Source: Saccharicrinis sp965230625 (lineage in GTDB: Bacteria > Bacteroidota > Bacteroidia > Bacteroidales > Marinilabiliaceae). From it: a DNA stretch of 64,000 nt. How positions within the stretch are numbered: position 1 is the stretch's first letter; the number at the start of each line of letters is the position of its first letter. The position numbers were made by a program, and so were the translations under genes. The notes beneath the pieces were generated by a model. It saw only the letters and a list, made by a program, of their open reading frames with translations. It did not search any database and was not told the origin of the DNA. The DNA lies in the NCBI GenBank assembly GCA_965230625.1, contig CBDDLL010000002.1, positions 496,001 through 560,000 of the forward strand, read 5' to 3'. Shown here piece after piece: positions 53,172-61,568 of this stretch.

Positions 53172-54596
53172 ATGGAACAAGATAAAATGCAGTTGTTAAT
53201 GAAAATGTTTACCACTAATACTGGTGAAGATGTTGAATCTGTTAATTTATTGCCTCCTTCCGGATCATACAGAGAGTATGTTCGAATTATTGGTGGAGGA
53301 AAATCTGCACTTGGAGCATACAACCCTGACAGAAAAGAAAATGAGGCATTTATAGGTTTTTCTGAACATTTTCGATCTAAAGGATTGAAGGTTCCTCATG
53401 TTTACGATAATGATTTAGAAAACGACATATATTTAGTTGAAGACTTGGGAACAACAACTTTGTTCGATTTTTTACAAGAAAACAGAACAGATTATGAATT
53501 CTCTGAAACACTAATTGATTTTTATAAGAAAACAATTGAAGAACTAGTTTTATTCCAACTTAATGGTTCTGATGGTTTTAAATTTGAACTATGCTATCCC
53601 CGAAAGGCCTTTGATCGCCAATCGATGCAATGGGATCTGCATTATTTTAAATACTACTTTTTAAAACTAGCCCAAATTCCATTCGACGAACAAGCTTTGG
53701 AAGAAGATTTTCAACATTTAATTGATTTTTTGTTAGAAGCTGAAACCCATTACTTTTTATACCGTGATTTTCAATCCAGAAACATCATTATTAAAGATGG
53801 AGAACCTTGGTTTATCGACTACCAAGGAGGAAGAAAAGGAGCTTTACAGTACGATTTAGCTTCGTTATTATATGATGGTAAAGCCGACATCCCTACCGAC
53901 ATAAGAGACTTATTGTTTGATCACTATAGCAATACTTTAAAAAAGTATAAACAATTTGATGAAGAATCTTTTAAAAACCACTTTTACGGATATGTTTATA
54001 TTAGAATAATGCAGGCAATGGGAGCCTATGGTTTTAGAGGATTCTACGAAAAAAAGGAGCATTTTTTAAAAAGTATTCCTTATGCCCTAAAAAACATTAC
54101 CTACCTATTAAGTAAACATCCAATACCTATTCATGTCCCTGAACTTACAAAAGTTCTGGATGCCTTAACTCATAATGAAAAACTTATGAGAATAAATGCA
54201 CTAACAGTCACTATCAATAGTTTTTCTTATAAAAGAGGAATACCATATGATATGAGTGGGAATGGAGGAGGTTTTGTTTTTGATTGCAGAGCTATTCATA
54301 ATCCAGGAAGATATCCTGAATACAAACATGTTACCGGCAAAGATGATAGTGTCATTCAATTCTTTGAAAATGAACCTGAAATGGAAAATTTTCTAAATGG
54401 CGTTTATCCATTAGTATCTAAGTCTATTGAAAAATATATTTCTCGAAATTTTAAACATTTAATGGTTAATTTCGGTTGTACTGGAGGACAGCACCGTTCG
54501 GTATATAGTGCTGAAAGGCTTGCTCAATATGTAAAAGAAAATTACCCTGTTACAGTTAAACTACGGCATATTGAACAAGAAATTAAAAAAGGTTAA
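53172..54596 (+). CDS. APH-type kinase fused to a RapZ C-terminal domain
   Basis: 474 residues, two domains. Residues about 20-310: aminoglycoside-phosphotransferase-fold kinase, with catalytic Asp199 and Asn204 (YRDFQSRN; Tyr replaces the usual His) and metal-binding Asp216 (FIDYQGG). Residues about 345-474: the RapZ C-terminal domain, with SYKRGIP, MSGNGGGFVFD and CTGGQHRSVY (436-445), but no P-loop domain. AmgK-type kinases of this fold phosphorylate cell-wall amino sugars and RapZ-C of E. coli senses GlcN6P, so an amino-sugar salvage kinase with a sensor is likely. A tiny Cys protein (3 bp on) and a MurU-like gene follow. Confidence 0.85.
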   Translation: MEQDKMQLLMKMFTTNTGEDVESVNLLPPSGSYREYVRIIGGGKSALGAYNPDRKENEAFIGFSEHFRSKGLKVPHVYDNDLENDIYLVEDLGTTTLFDFLQENRTDYEFSETLIDFYKKTIEELVLFQLNGSDGFKFELCYPRKAFDRQSMQWDLHYFKYYFLKLAQIPFDEQALEEDFQHLIDFLLEAETHYFLYRDFQSRNIIIKDGEPWFIDYQGGRKGALQYDLASLLYDGKADIPTDIRDLLFDHYSNTLKKYKQFDEESFKNHFYGYVYIRIMQAMGAYGFRGFYEKKEHFLKSIPYALKNITYLLSKHPIPIHVPELTKVLDALTHNEKLMRINALTVTINSFSYKRGIPYDMSGNGGGFVFDCRAIHNPGRYPEYKHVTGKDDSVIQFFENEPEMENFLNGVYPLVSKSIEKYISRNFKHLMVNFGCTGGQHRSVYSAERLAQYVKENYPVTVKLRHIEQEIKKG

Positions 54597-54599
54597 AAA

Positions 54600-54743
54600 A
54601 TGGGAAATAAGAAATGTAAAAGTGAGAGCAAAAAAGATTTAGATCCCCAAAAACAGAAAGAACATAAATACAAATGTAAAAAGTGCAATTTAACAGCTAA
54701 AAAAGAAAGTAAATTGTGTAAGCCTATAAAAAACATAAGCTAA
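54600..54743 (+). CDS. 47-residue Lys/Cys-rich protein, possible zinc ribbon
   Basis: Starts 3 bp after the kinase-RapZ stop and is read in one uninterrupted frame: MGNKKCKSESKKD..., then YKCKKCNLTAKKESKLCKP and stop. It contains a C-x-x-C pair at 26/29 and other Cys at 6 and about 40, in a very basic chain; with four Cys it could bind a zinc ion. Too short for most gene finders. The tight spacing suggests translational coupling with the kinase. Function unknown. Confidence 0.65.
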   Translation: MGNKKCKSESKKDLDPQKQKEHKYKCKKCNLTAKKESKLCKPIKNIS

Positions 54744-54839
54744 AAGTATATAGTTAGGCTTTTATATGAATTTTATTAGTGTTCTTTCATTAAATTATTT
54801 CTTAAAATTGTACTCGCAAAAAATAGTAAACTTTACCTG

Positions 54840-55568
54840 ATGAATGCTCTTATTTTTGCAGCAGGGCTAGGTACAAGATTAGCCCACATAACAAAAGAAA
54901 AGCCTAAAGCATTGGTCGAAGTAGCTGGCAAGCCAATGCTTCAACATGCTATAGAAAAGGTAATTTCTATTGGTGTTACACGTATTGTTATTAATGTACA
55001 TCATCTGGCACAATCCATTATTGACTATATTTCAACCTTAAATTACCCCAACACCGAATTACTTATTTCTGACGAAAGAAGTCAATTATTAGAAACAGGT
55101 GGAGGATTACTGCATGCTTCCCCCCATTTTATTAAAGGTAAACCCATCATAATATATAACTCAGATGTAATTACTGGTGTTGACCTAAATAAAATGTATC
55201 AATACCACCAAGAGAAAGGGGGAATAGCTACTTTAATGGTTAAGGATAGACCAACATCCAGATATTTTATTTTTGACGAAGAAATGCGTCTTTCAGGCTG
55301 GGAAAATATTTCGAGTAAAGAACAACGAATTACCCGAAACATAGAAAATACATCTCTTTACGCCTTTTCTGGAATTCACATTATTAATCCGGAATTAATA
55401 ACTAAATTGGGTAAAAAACGTAAGTTTTCAATTACTAATGGGTATTTAGATATATCTAATCAGGAAAAAATATATGGATGGAAAGAATGGGACGAATATT
55501 GGTTTGATGTAGGAACACCTGAAAAACTGCAAACAGCAAACGATTTTTTAAAAACTCAATCAAAATAA
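54840..55568 (+). CDS. Sugar-1-phosphate nucleotidyltransferase, MurU-like
   Basis: 242 residues. Nucleotidyltransferase signature AAGLGTRLAHITKEKPKALVEVAGKPML at 7-34 and an acidic metal site in YNSDVITG (about 100-107); no C-terminal hexapeptide repeat, so single-domain as in MurU. MurU makes UDP-MurNAc from MurNAc-1-P after AmgK in Pseudomonas. Following an APH-type kinase here strengthens that reading, though mannose-1-P-type activity is possible. Confidence 0.8.
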   Translation: MNALIFAAGLGTRLAHITKEKPKALVEVAGKPMLQHAIEKVISIGVTRIVINVHHLAQSIIDYISTLNYPNTELLISDERSQLLETGGGLLHASPHFIKGKPIIIYNSDVITGVDLNKMYQYHQEKGGIATLMVKDRPTSRYFIFDEEMRLSGWENISSKEQRITRNIENTSLYAFSGIHIINPELITKLGKKRKFSITNGYLDISNQEKIYGWKEWDEYWFDVGTPEKLQTANDFLKTQSK

Positions 55569-55606
55569 AATTATTTATATAAGAACTAAATAATATACAT
55601 AATACA

Positions 55607-56965
55607 ATGACGAAAAGTGAAAATCAAAAAAACCTGACTTACTTTCAACGATTTATTAAGGCTATTACCGGAGGAAGCGTGCTATTAATGATAGCTACTT
55701 TTGCTGCAGTTGTTTGGGCCAATTTAGATCATCATTTATATGAACATACATGGCACGATATTTTATCCATTGAGGTTAATAAGTTTAGTTTAAAAATGTC
55801 TTGGCATCATTGGATTAACGATGGTTTAATGGCCATTTTCTTCTTTGTTGTGGGACTTGAAATAAAAAGGGAATTTTTAGCCGGTGAATTAAGTTCGTTT
55901 AAGCAAGCATCATTGCCCATTTTTGCTGCCATTGGTGGTATGATTGTACCTATTATATTATTCTTTTCGTTTGGATTAAAAGGCGAAGCTAACAGCGGTT
56001 GGGGGATTCCAATGGCTACTGATATCGCATTCTCGTTAGGTATTTTAGCTATGCTTGGAAAAAAAGTACCTTTAAGTTTAAAGGTATTTTTAACCGCCCT
56101 GGCTATTGTTGACGACCTTGGTGCTGTTATGGTTATTGCATTGTTCTATGGAGGAGAATTACAATGGACTTATTTAATCATTGCAGGTGCTCTTTTAGGT
56201 GTGTTAACCATTGCTAACTTGCGTAATATTCAAGACTTAAAATTATATACATTTCTCGGTTTTGTAATATGGTATTTATTTTTAGAATCAGGAGTTGAAG
56301 GTCCTGGTTCAGGTTTACATGCTACAATAGCTGGAGTACTAGTTGCATTTACAATACCCGCAAAACCCAAAGTACATATAGATACTTTTTTACCTAGAAT
56401 AAATAAAGGCCTAAAAATTTTTGGTGACATTCCTAAAAACGCTCACGAGATAGTACTAAGCGATGAACAATTACATTCGGTAGACAAAATTGAATACGCT
56501 GTAAAAAAAGTGCGCAGCCCATTACAATATATCGAGCATCAGTTTCATGGATTTATTAGTGTTTTTACACTTCCTGTTTTTGCTCTTGCTAATGCAGGAG
56601 TGGTTTTAAGTGCAGGACACGAAGGTGGAGAAGTTTTTAGTATGGTTTCTTTAGCTATTGCATTTAGTCTTGTATTTGGTAAAGCAATAGGAATTACATT
56701 TTTTTCATGGCTTGCTGTAAGGCTTAGATTTTCTATTAAACCTAAGGGATCATCCTGGTTGTCATTCCTTGGATTGGGTTTACTTGGTGGTATTGGATTT
56801 ACGATGTCAATCTTTATTGCAAGTTTAGCTTATACAAGTTCCGCTGAGATTTTAAATCAGGCAAAAATTGGAATTTTTGTTGGGTCAATTATAGCCGGAG
56901 TATCTGGATTCTATATATTAAAATATTCACTAAAACGAGACGAAAGCATTATGAACCGTCCGTAG
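55607..56965 (+). CDS. nhaA: Na+/H+ antiporter NhaA
   Basis: 452 residues, about 12 membrane helices. MAIFFFVVGLEIKREFLAGEL and the ion-site pair Asp169-Asp170 (ALAIVDDLGAVMV) are diagnostic. Exchanges Na+ for H+ across the inner membrane; adjusts pH and salt. The insertion around 255-300 (PKNAHEIVLSD...) is usual in this long Bacteroidota form. Strong terminator 20 bp downstream. Confidence 0.96.
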   Translation: MTKSENQKNLTYFQRFIKAITGGSVLLMIATFAAVVWANLDHHLYEHTWHDILSIEVNKFSLKMSWHHWINDGLMAIFFFVVGLEIKREFLAGELSSFKQASLPIFAAIGGMIVPIILFFSFGLKGEANSGWGIPMATDIAFSLGILAMLGKKVPLSLKVFLTALAIVDDLGAVMVIALFYGGELQWTYLIIAGALLGVLTIANLRNIQDLKLYTFLGFVIWYLFLESGVEGPGSGLHATIAGVLVAFTIPAKPKVHIDTFLPRINKGLKIFGDIPKNAHEIVLSDEQLHSVDKIEYAVKKVRSPLQYIEHQFHGFISVFTLPVFALANAGVVLSAGHEGGEVFSMVSLAIAFSLVFGKAIGITFFSWLAVRLRFSIKPKGSSWLSFLGLGLLGGIGFTMSIFIASLAYTSSAEILNQAKIGIFVGSIIAGVSGFYILKYSLKRDESIMNRP

Positions 56966-56985
56966 AAGTGTGACAATTTGATAAA

Positions 56986-57018
56986 TAAAAAAAGGGACTC
57001 AGATGAGTCCCTTTTTTT
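56986..57018. terminator. Bidirectional terminator between nhaA and the HTH gene
   Basis: Stem GGGACTC / GAGTCCC with A7 and T7 flanks; lies between two convergent genes and serves both. Confidence 0.9.
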
Positions 57019-57037
57019 AATATGCTAATTAAAACAA

Positions 57038-57307
57038 TCAATTATACGCATGAACTTCTTTTCTTCCCTCTAAAATATCTTGAGCGAATTCTAATATTGT
57101 TGTGTCATCAAGTTCTACAATTCCTCCATCAGGTCCCTGTTCTAAGTGAATACCAACGCTCCTACCTTTGTCATAATTTTTCCCTCCAAAATAATTCCGA
57201 ACGGTTTCTACATTTAAATGTAATTCATCTGCAATAGTTCTCATGCTGCCAACTGGCAAACTGTCTTTAAGCTTTCTTAATTGATTGAAAGTGATTGTAG
57301 TGCTCAT
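57038..57307 (-). CDS. Small HTH DNA-binding protein
   Basis: 89 residues. Helix-turn-helix at about 6-45 (LRKLKDSLPVGSMRTIADELHLNVETVRNYFGG), followed by a short acidic tail (VELDDTTILEFAQDILEGRKE). Resembles small regulators widespread in Bacteroidota; target unknown. Single-gene unit ending at the bidirectional terminator. Confidence 0.75.
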   Translation of the reverse strand: MSTTITFNQLRKLKDSLPVGSMRTIADELHLNVETVRNYFGGKNYDKGRSVGIHLEQGPDGGIVELDDTTILEFAQDILEGRKEVHAYN

Positions 57308-57540
57308 AAGCCATATGATTTTAAAATTTGAAGTGCATTAAATATAGTTAATTAATTTGAAATTTAAAACTACCTTAACCTTTAAGTAAAAAGTATTTAC
57401 ATGGCATTTTGAGCGAATTTCAATATTATCGAGGGTTTCAGGCACTTACTTTTTTTAAAAAAAAATCTAAAAAAATAGATTATAACTTATTCCTTATTAA
57501 ATGAGCAAACGAAACAACACCTAATCAAACACTTAACAAA

Positions 57541-57566
57541 AAAGCTTCAGGTTAACCTGAAGCTTT
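57541..57566 (-). terminator. Perfect 26-bp palindrome, terminator of the PAP2 gene
   Basis: AAAGCTTCAGGTT and its exact inverse, followed on the minus strand by T6 (GCTTTTTTG). It lies about 100 nt after the PAP2 stop, in the 57308-57667 gap, which holds no gene. Confidence 0.75.
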
Positions 57567-57667
57567 AAATTATATAATCTTATCAAATTATGCTATTAAT
57601 TCTTGTATACTAATAAAACAAGTCTCAACTCAGAAGTAAATACTAACAAACACACATCATCGTAACA

Positions 57668-58363
57668 TTAACTTATCATTACCTTAGATGATATTAGTAT
57701 AAAAATGACAGTTAATATTCCCGCAAAAAGCGTTTGTAACACTTGTGTTCTATTAAATTGTTCAGATATTCCTCTACTTAATCCTTTTTTATTGAAGTAA
57801 GTTAACCTAACAAATCTTGGCAAAATTAATCCGTAAATTTTATAAACACCAAAACCAAGAAAAGTTCCAAGTGCAAATCCTCCTAAAACATCACCAGGAT
57901 AATGCACACCTAAGTATACTCTTGAATACCCTACAAAAAGTGCCCAAATTATAATAAATACTGAATAAAGTCTATTTCTAAATAATAATAATGAGAAAAT
58001 GGCTAATCCCATTGTATTAGTTGCATGAGAAGAAACAAAACCAAACTTACCACCTTTATACCCTTTTACAGTTTTAACTATATCCTTTAAATCTGGATCA
58101 TGCGTTGGTCTTAATCTCTCAAAGCCATATTTAAATATATCAGTAGATATCCTATCACATAATACAATAAGCACAATTACTGCTAATACAGTCAGCCAAC
58201 TTTGCCATCCTTGACCTCTTACAAACGTGTATATAATCATAACATACATAGGTATCCAAATCTGAACACTTGATACCTGCCAAAATGCCGCGTCCCAAAA
58301 TTCTGAATGAAAATAATTTAAAAGTAAGAGTAACTGACTGTCAAATTGTAAAAGTGCCTCCAT
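57668..58363 (-). CDS. PAP2-family membrane phosphatase
   Basis: 231 residues, about six membrane helices. The three-part phosphatase site is complete: Kx6RP (KYGFERLRP), SSHA (SHATN), and SRx5HxxxD (SRVYLGVHYPGD). Acts on lipid phosphates such as undecaprenyl-PP or phosphatidic acid at the periplasmic face. Monocistronic between two terminators. Confidence 0.92.
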   Translation of the reverse strand: MEALLQFDSQLLLLLNYFHSEFWDAAFWQVSSVQIWIPMYVMIIYTFVRGQGWQSWLTVLAVIVLIVLCDRISTDIFKYGFERLRPTHDPDLKDIVKTVKGYKGGKFGFVSSHATNTMGLAIFSLLLFRNRLYSVFIIIWALFVGYSRVYLGVHYPGDVLGGFALGTFLGFGVYKIYGLILPRFVRLTYFNKKGLSRGISEQFNRTQVLQTLFAGILTVIFILISSKVMIS

Positions 58364-58476
58364 AAAATTATTAAAATATTTAAATAGATGTAATGATTTA
58401 TACTAAGTTAGAACAAATAAAAACCTTATACAGATATAAAGTCAGAAAGTTTGAAAATAACATGATAAAATTAAAC

Positions 58477-58508
58477 AAAAAAGAGGATATACTTACTTGT
58501 ATACCCTC
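58477..58508 (-). terminator. Terminator of the 58537 T9SS gene
   Basis: Stem GAGG.TATAC / GTATA.CCTC with a small loop and T6 on the minus strand, about 30 nt after the stop. Confidence 0.8.
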
Positions 58509-58536
58509 GATATAAATTTATAATTCTATAAAACCA

Positions 58537-61524
58537 TTATTGTTTAATTATCCTGATAGATTTTCCGTTTCTTAACTTAACAATATAAACACCTGAATTG
58601 AGACCTACAACATTTGCCTTATTTCCTTTACCTGAATACACCAACTTTCCATTCGTATCATAGATGCTAAACAACTCATCCTCATCAATTCCTTTAATAT
58701 TCATAATATCCTTAACAGGATTTGGATAAACAGCAACATCTACACCTTCATTACTTTCGTCTATATTTTGTTTTAAGGCATCCATTGTTGCTGACTTAAC
58801 CACCTGTCCAGCCGGCTCAATTGACCAACGGACGTTATTTCCTGTCCATCGAGATAAAGTAAGACCAACATTCCAATCTGGACTTTTAGTGTGTAATTTT
58901 TGATCATTACTAACATTCACTAAAAAATCCCAGGTTGAATCATATTGCTGAACAGTCCATTGCGATGAAGTACTTGCAGAATTAGCAACATTAACATTTG
59001 TTGTACTTGTTGCATTTAAACGCTTACCATCAGCTACATTTTCAAAGTAATAATTTCCATTACCAGCATCTAACATTATCCATTTTACATCGTCATCTGT
59101 AATAGAAGAATTAACCAATACAGCATCGGATCCATTGGAACTTAATTTATAACCACTAGATTTTTGAGTAATATAGTATGCATTGTAAGTAGTTTGTTGT
59201 GTAGCCACCAAATCCTGATCAACTACAAAATCAATGATACCTGACCCATAAGTGGCAAATCGTGCAATATTTTTAGATGGAATGTATTGAACATCTGTAT
59301 AATCTACATATGGCAATTCATTTGCTGTTAACTCATACCATCTGTCATCTTCAACCGAAAACACCCATGCACCCGCCATAGCACAAGCTCCAAAAATGTA
59401 TTTGCCATTAGGTGTTACATCAAAATCTCTAAAACGACTTATATCTAAACCTCTTGCATGGTTGGTAAACGTTTGTCCTCCATCAGTTGAAATTAAAAAT
59501 CGATTACCTTTTCCAGCGTAATATACAGTAGCCTCATCAACTGGGCTACACAATATAACCGGTCTTGTTTTCTTGTAACTATTTTCCTGACCTGGCCATG
59601 TACCTGTATAACTTGATTGAGTAAATGAATTTCCACCATCTGTAGAATACATCAATGGACCAGATTTTAAACCTACATACCAACGGTTGGTATTTAGGTT
59701 TGAATACCCAAATGAATGAATATCTCCTGAAAAAACAAATGGATGTAATGTGCGGTTTACCTTATTTTCAACACTATTATATGTAAACTTATTCAATTGA
59801 TTACCTGTTGCTATATACACTGCATCTTCTGATTGATCTGGAGAACCTACCATGGTTGATGCCCACCAATTAGAAAAAGGATCTTTACCTTTTTTATTGG
59901 AACCTGAAGCATCCGCATTCACATCACTTCTCTCAATCTTTCCATAATAATACCAATACCAAACCGATGTTTCATTTTTTGCCAAGGCCACCCGCAATAC
60001 ATCGGTACTTGCAACTCCTTTGGTATCGTACTCTCCATTTGAACCTCCATTGTCAACATATCCTCTTGCACCTTTATCCTGACAAGCCATATAACCAACA
60101 TTGTTAATATCACTAGTAACAGCATCGTAACACATAGGTGCTAAAGAACCAACGTTTAAGGTTTCCCAAGAATCCCAATCTTCCGGAGCTTCTGAGTAAT
60201 AAAAACCAAAATCAAGCCCTGCTAACATTACATCTGTACCATCTTCTTTTTCATACACATTCATATGTTGAAGATCCCAGGTATAATATTTACCTAAGTT
60301 GTGCTTGTTGGTTTCCCATGTAGCACCATAATCTTTCGACATCTTAACCTGAACAAATCCTTTATAACATATATTAGGCTGCGTAGGATGAATTGCCTTA
60401 ATGTTCTTATCATTATTATTAGCAGTTTGCGTCCATGATGCTCCTCCATCTTCTGAATAGAATATATTGGCAGCTCCAGCATGTACATAAAAATGATCAT
60501 TTCCATTAGCATAAGTGCAGAAAGCTTTTGTTAAGCTACTAAACGACTGGCTTGTTTCTCTGACCAATGTAAATTCATCCTGTCCAGATTTTAATCTATA
60601 AATTGATATTCTTTGTGTACTTTTATTCCTCACCAATGCATATATTCTTTCCTTGTTATAAACTTTACAAAGAATTACATCATAATCGGCCCTAGGCCAG
60701 GAAAAGGATGATTCAGAATAATTTAAACCATAATCTGTAGACATGTATATTCTATGATAACCACTAGATCCTTGATAATTACTCCCGTGTGCAACAATTC
60801 GCTTATTAGAAGCACCATAATATGAAGCAACGATTGTACTATGATTCCATCCATTTTCAAATAATGCTCCATTAGCTGTTTGCCAACTTCTACCTTCATC
60901 ATCGGAATACATCATACCTCCGTTCTTCTTCTGATATAGTAAACGAAAACTACCGTCTTGAAGATTAACACCTGAGACCGCCCTTCCTAAAAAGCTCATA
61001 CTATGGTTCCGAAGAGTCCACATATTAGCTGCACTTTTATCTATTTTATATAAATGTCCTGCATAAGATATAGCATATATATCTTCATTTACCGGATCAT
61101 AAACAGAGCCATCAACACGATAACCACCACCATTCATAAAGCTTTTTTGTTGCCATACTCCTGTTAAAGCACCGCTTGCATATGAATACGAAGAAGACGG
61201 CGCTGATTTTAAACTACCCATTGGATTGATAATCGTCTTTAATCCTTTTTTAGGACTAAAAAACTGATTGACTTGTTTGAAGTTATTACCTGTTTCTTTT
61301 AGTTTATCTTTCCAAGCCAAATATTGAGCATATCTTTCCGGAGTTAATTCATCTGGATGAAACTTACCTTCAACAAGCCTGTCATCCTTAGGCTCTTTTT
61401 CATAACTTTCGTCGATTTTGGTTTTAACATTAATATTGTAGACGATAGAGATGGCTACAATAAAGGTTAGGACAGACACCCACATTAAAGAGTATCTGCC
61501 TTTAAGGGCAAACTTTTTTTTCAT
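58537..61524 (-). CDS. T9SS-exported BNR/sortilin-type beta-propeller protein with ricin-like domain
   Basis: 995 residues. N-terminal signal anchor 14-30. Propeller about 120-760: repeated S-x-D-x-G-x-x-W/F units (YSDDEGRSW, YSEDGGASW, STDGGQTF), as in sortilin/BNR folds. Ricin-type trefoil about 775-905 (QKSSGYKL, ENVADGKRL, WSIEPA). C-terminal type A sorting domain about 930-995 (VYPNPVKDIMNI... SIRIIKQ). Exported and likely surface-bound; BNR proteins include glycan hydrolases, but no catalytic residue was identified. A close paralogue lies 44 bp upstream. Confidence 0.8.
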   Translation of the reverse strand: MKKKFALKGRYSLMWVSVLTFIVAISIVYNINVKTKIDESYEKEPKDDRLVEGKFHPDELTPERYAQYLAWKDKLKETGNNFKQVNQFFSPKKGLKTIINPMGSLKSAPSSSYSYASGALTGVWQQKSFMNGGGYRVDGSVYDPVNEDIYAISYAGHLYKIDKSAANMWTLRNHSMSFLGRAVSGVNLQDGSFRLLYQKKNGGMMYSDDEGRSWQTANGALFENGWNHSTIVASYYGASNKRIVAHGSNYQGSSGYHRIYMSTDYGLNYSESSFSWPRADYDVILCKVYNKERIYALVRNKSTQRISIYRLKSGQDEFTLVRETSQSFSSLTKAFCTYANGNDHFYVHAGAANIFYSEDGGASWTQTANNNDKNIKAIHPTQPNICYKGFVQVKMSKDYGATWETNKHNLGKYYTWDLQHMNVYEKEDGTDVMLAGLDFGFYYSEAPEDWDSWETLNVGSLAPMCYDAVTSDINNVGYMACQDKGARGYVDNGGSNGEYDTKGVASTDVLRVALAKNETSVWYWYYYGKIERSDVNADASGSNKKGKDPFSNWWASTMVGSPDQSEDAVYIATGNQLNKFTYNSVENKVNRTLHPFVFSGDIHSFGYSNLNTNRWYVGLKSGPLMYSTDGGNSFTQSSYTGTWPGQENSYKKTRPVILCSPVDEATVYYAGKGNRFLISTDGGQTFTNHARGLDISRFRDFDVTPNGKYIFGACAMAGAWVFSVEDDRWYELTANELPYVDYTDVQYIPSKNIARFATYGSGIIDFVVDQDLVATQQTTYNAYYITQKSSGYKLSSNGSDAVLVNSSITDDDVKWIMLDAGNGNYYFENVADGKRLNATSTTNVNVANSASTSSQWTVQQYDSTWDFLVNVSNDQKLHTKSPDWNVGLTLSRWTGNNVRWSIEPAGQVVKSATMDALKQNIDESNEGVDVAVYPNPVKDIMNIKGIDEDELFSIYDTNGKLVYSGKGNKANVVGLNSGVYIVKLRNGKSIRIIKQ

Positions 61525-61568
61525 ACTGATAGGATTTAAATTAACAATTACTGAATTAGGGTGGGATT

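Noticed and set aside
53172..54596. Aminoglycoside resistance gene
   Set aside because: APH fold is present but fused to RapZ-C and placed beside a MurU-like enzyme; sugar salvage fits better.
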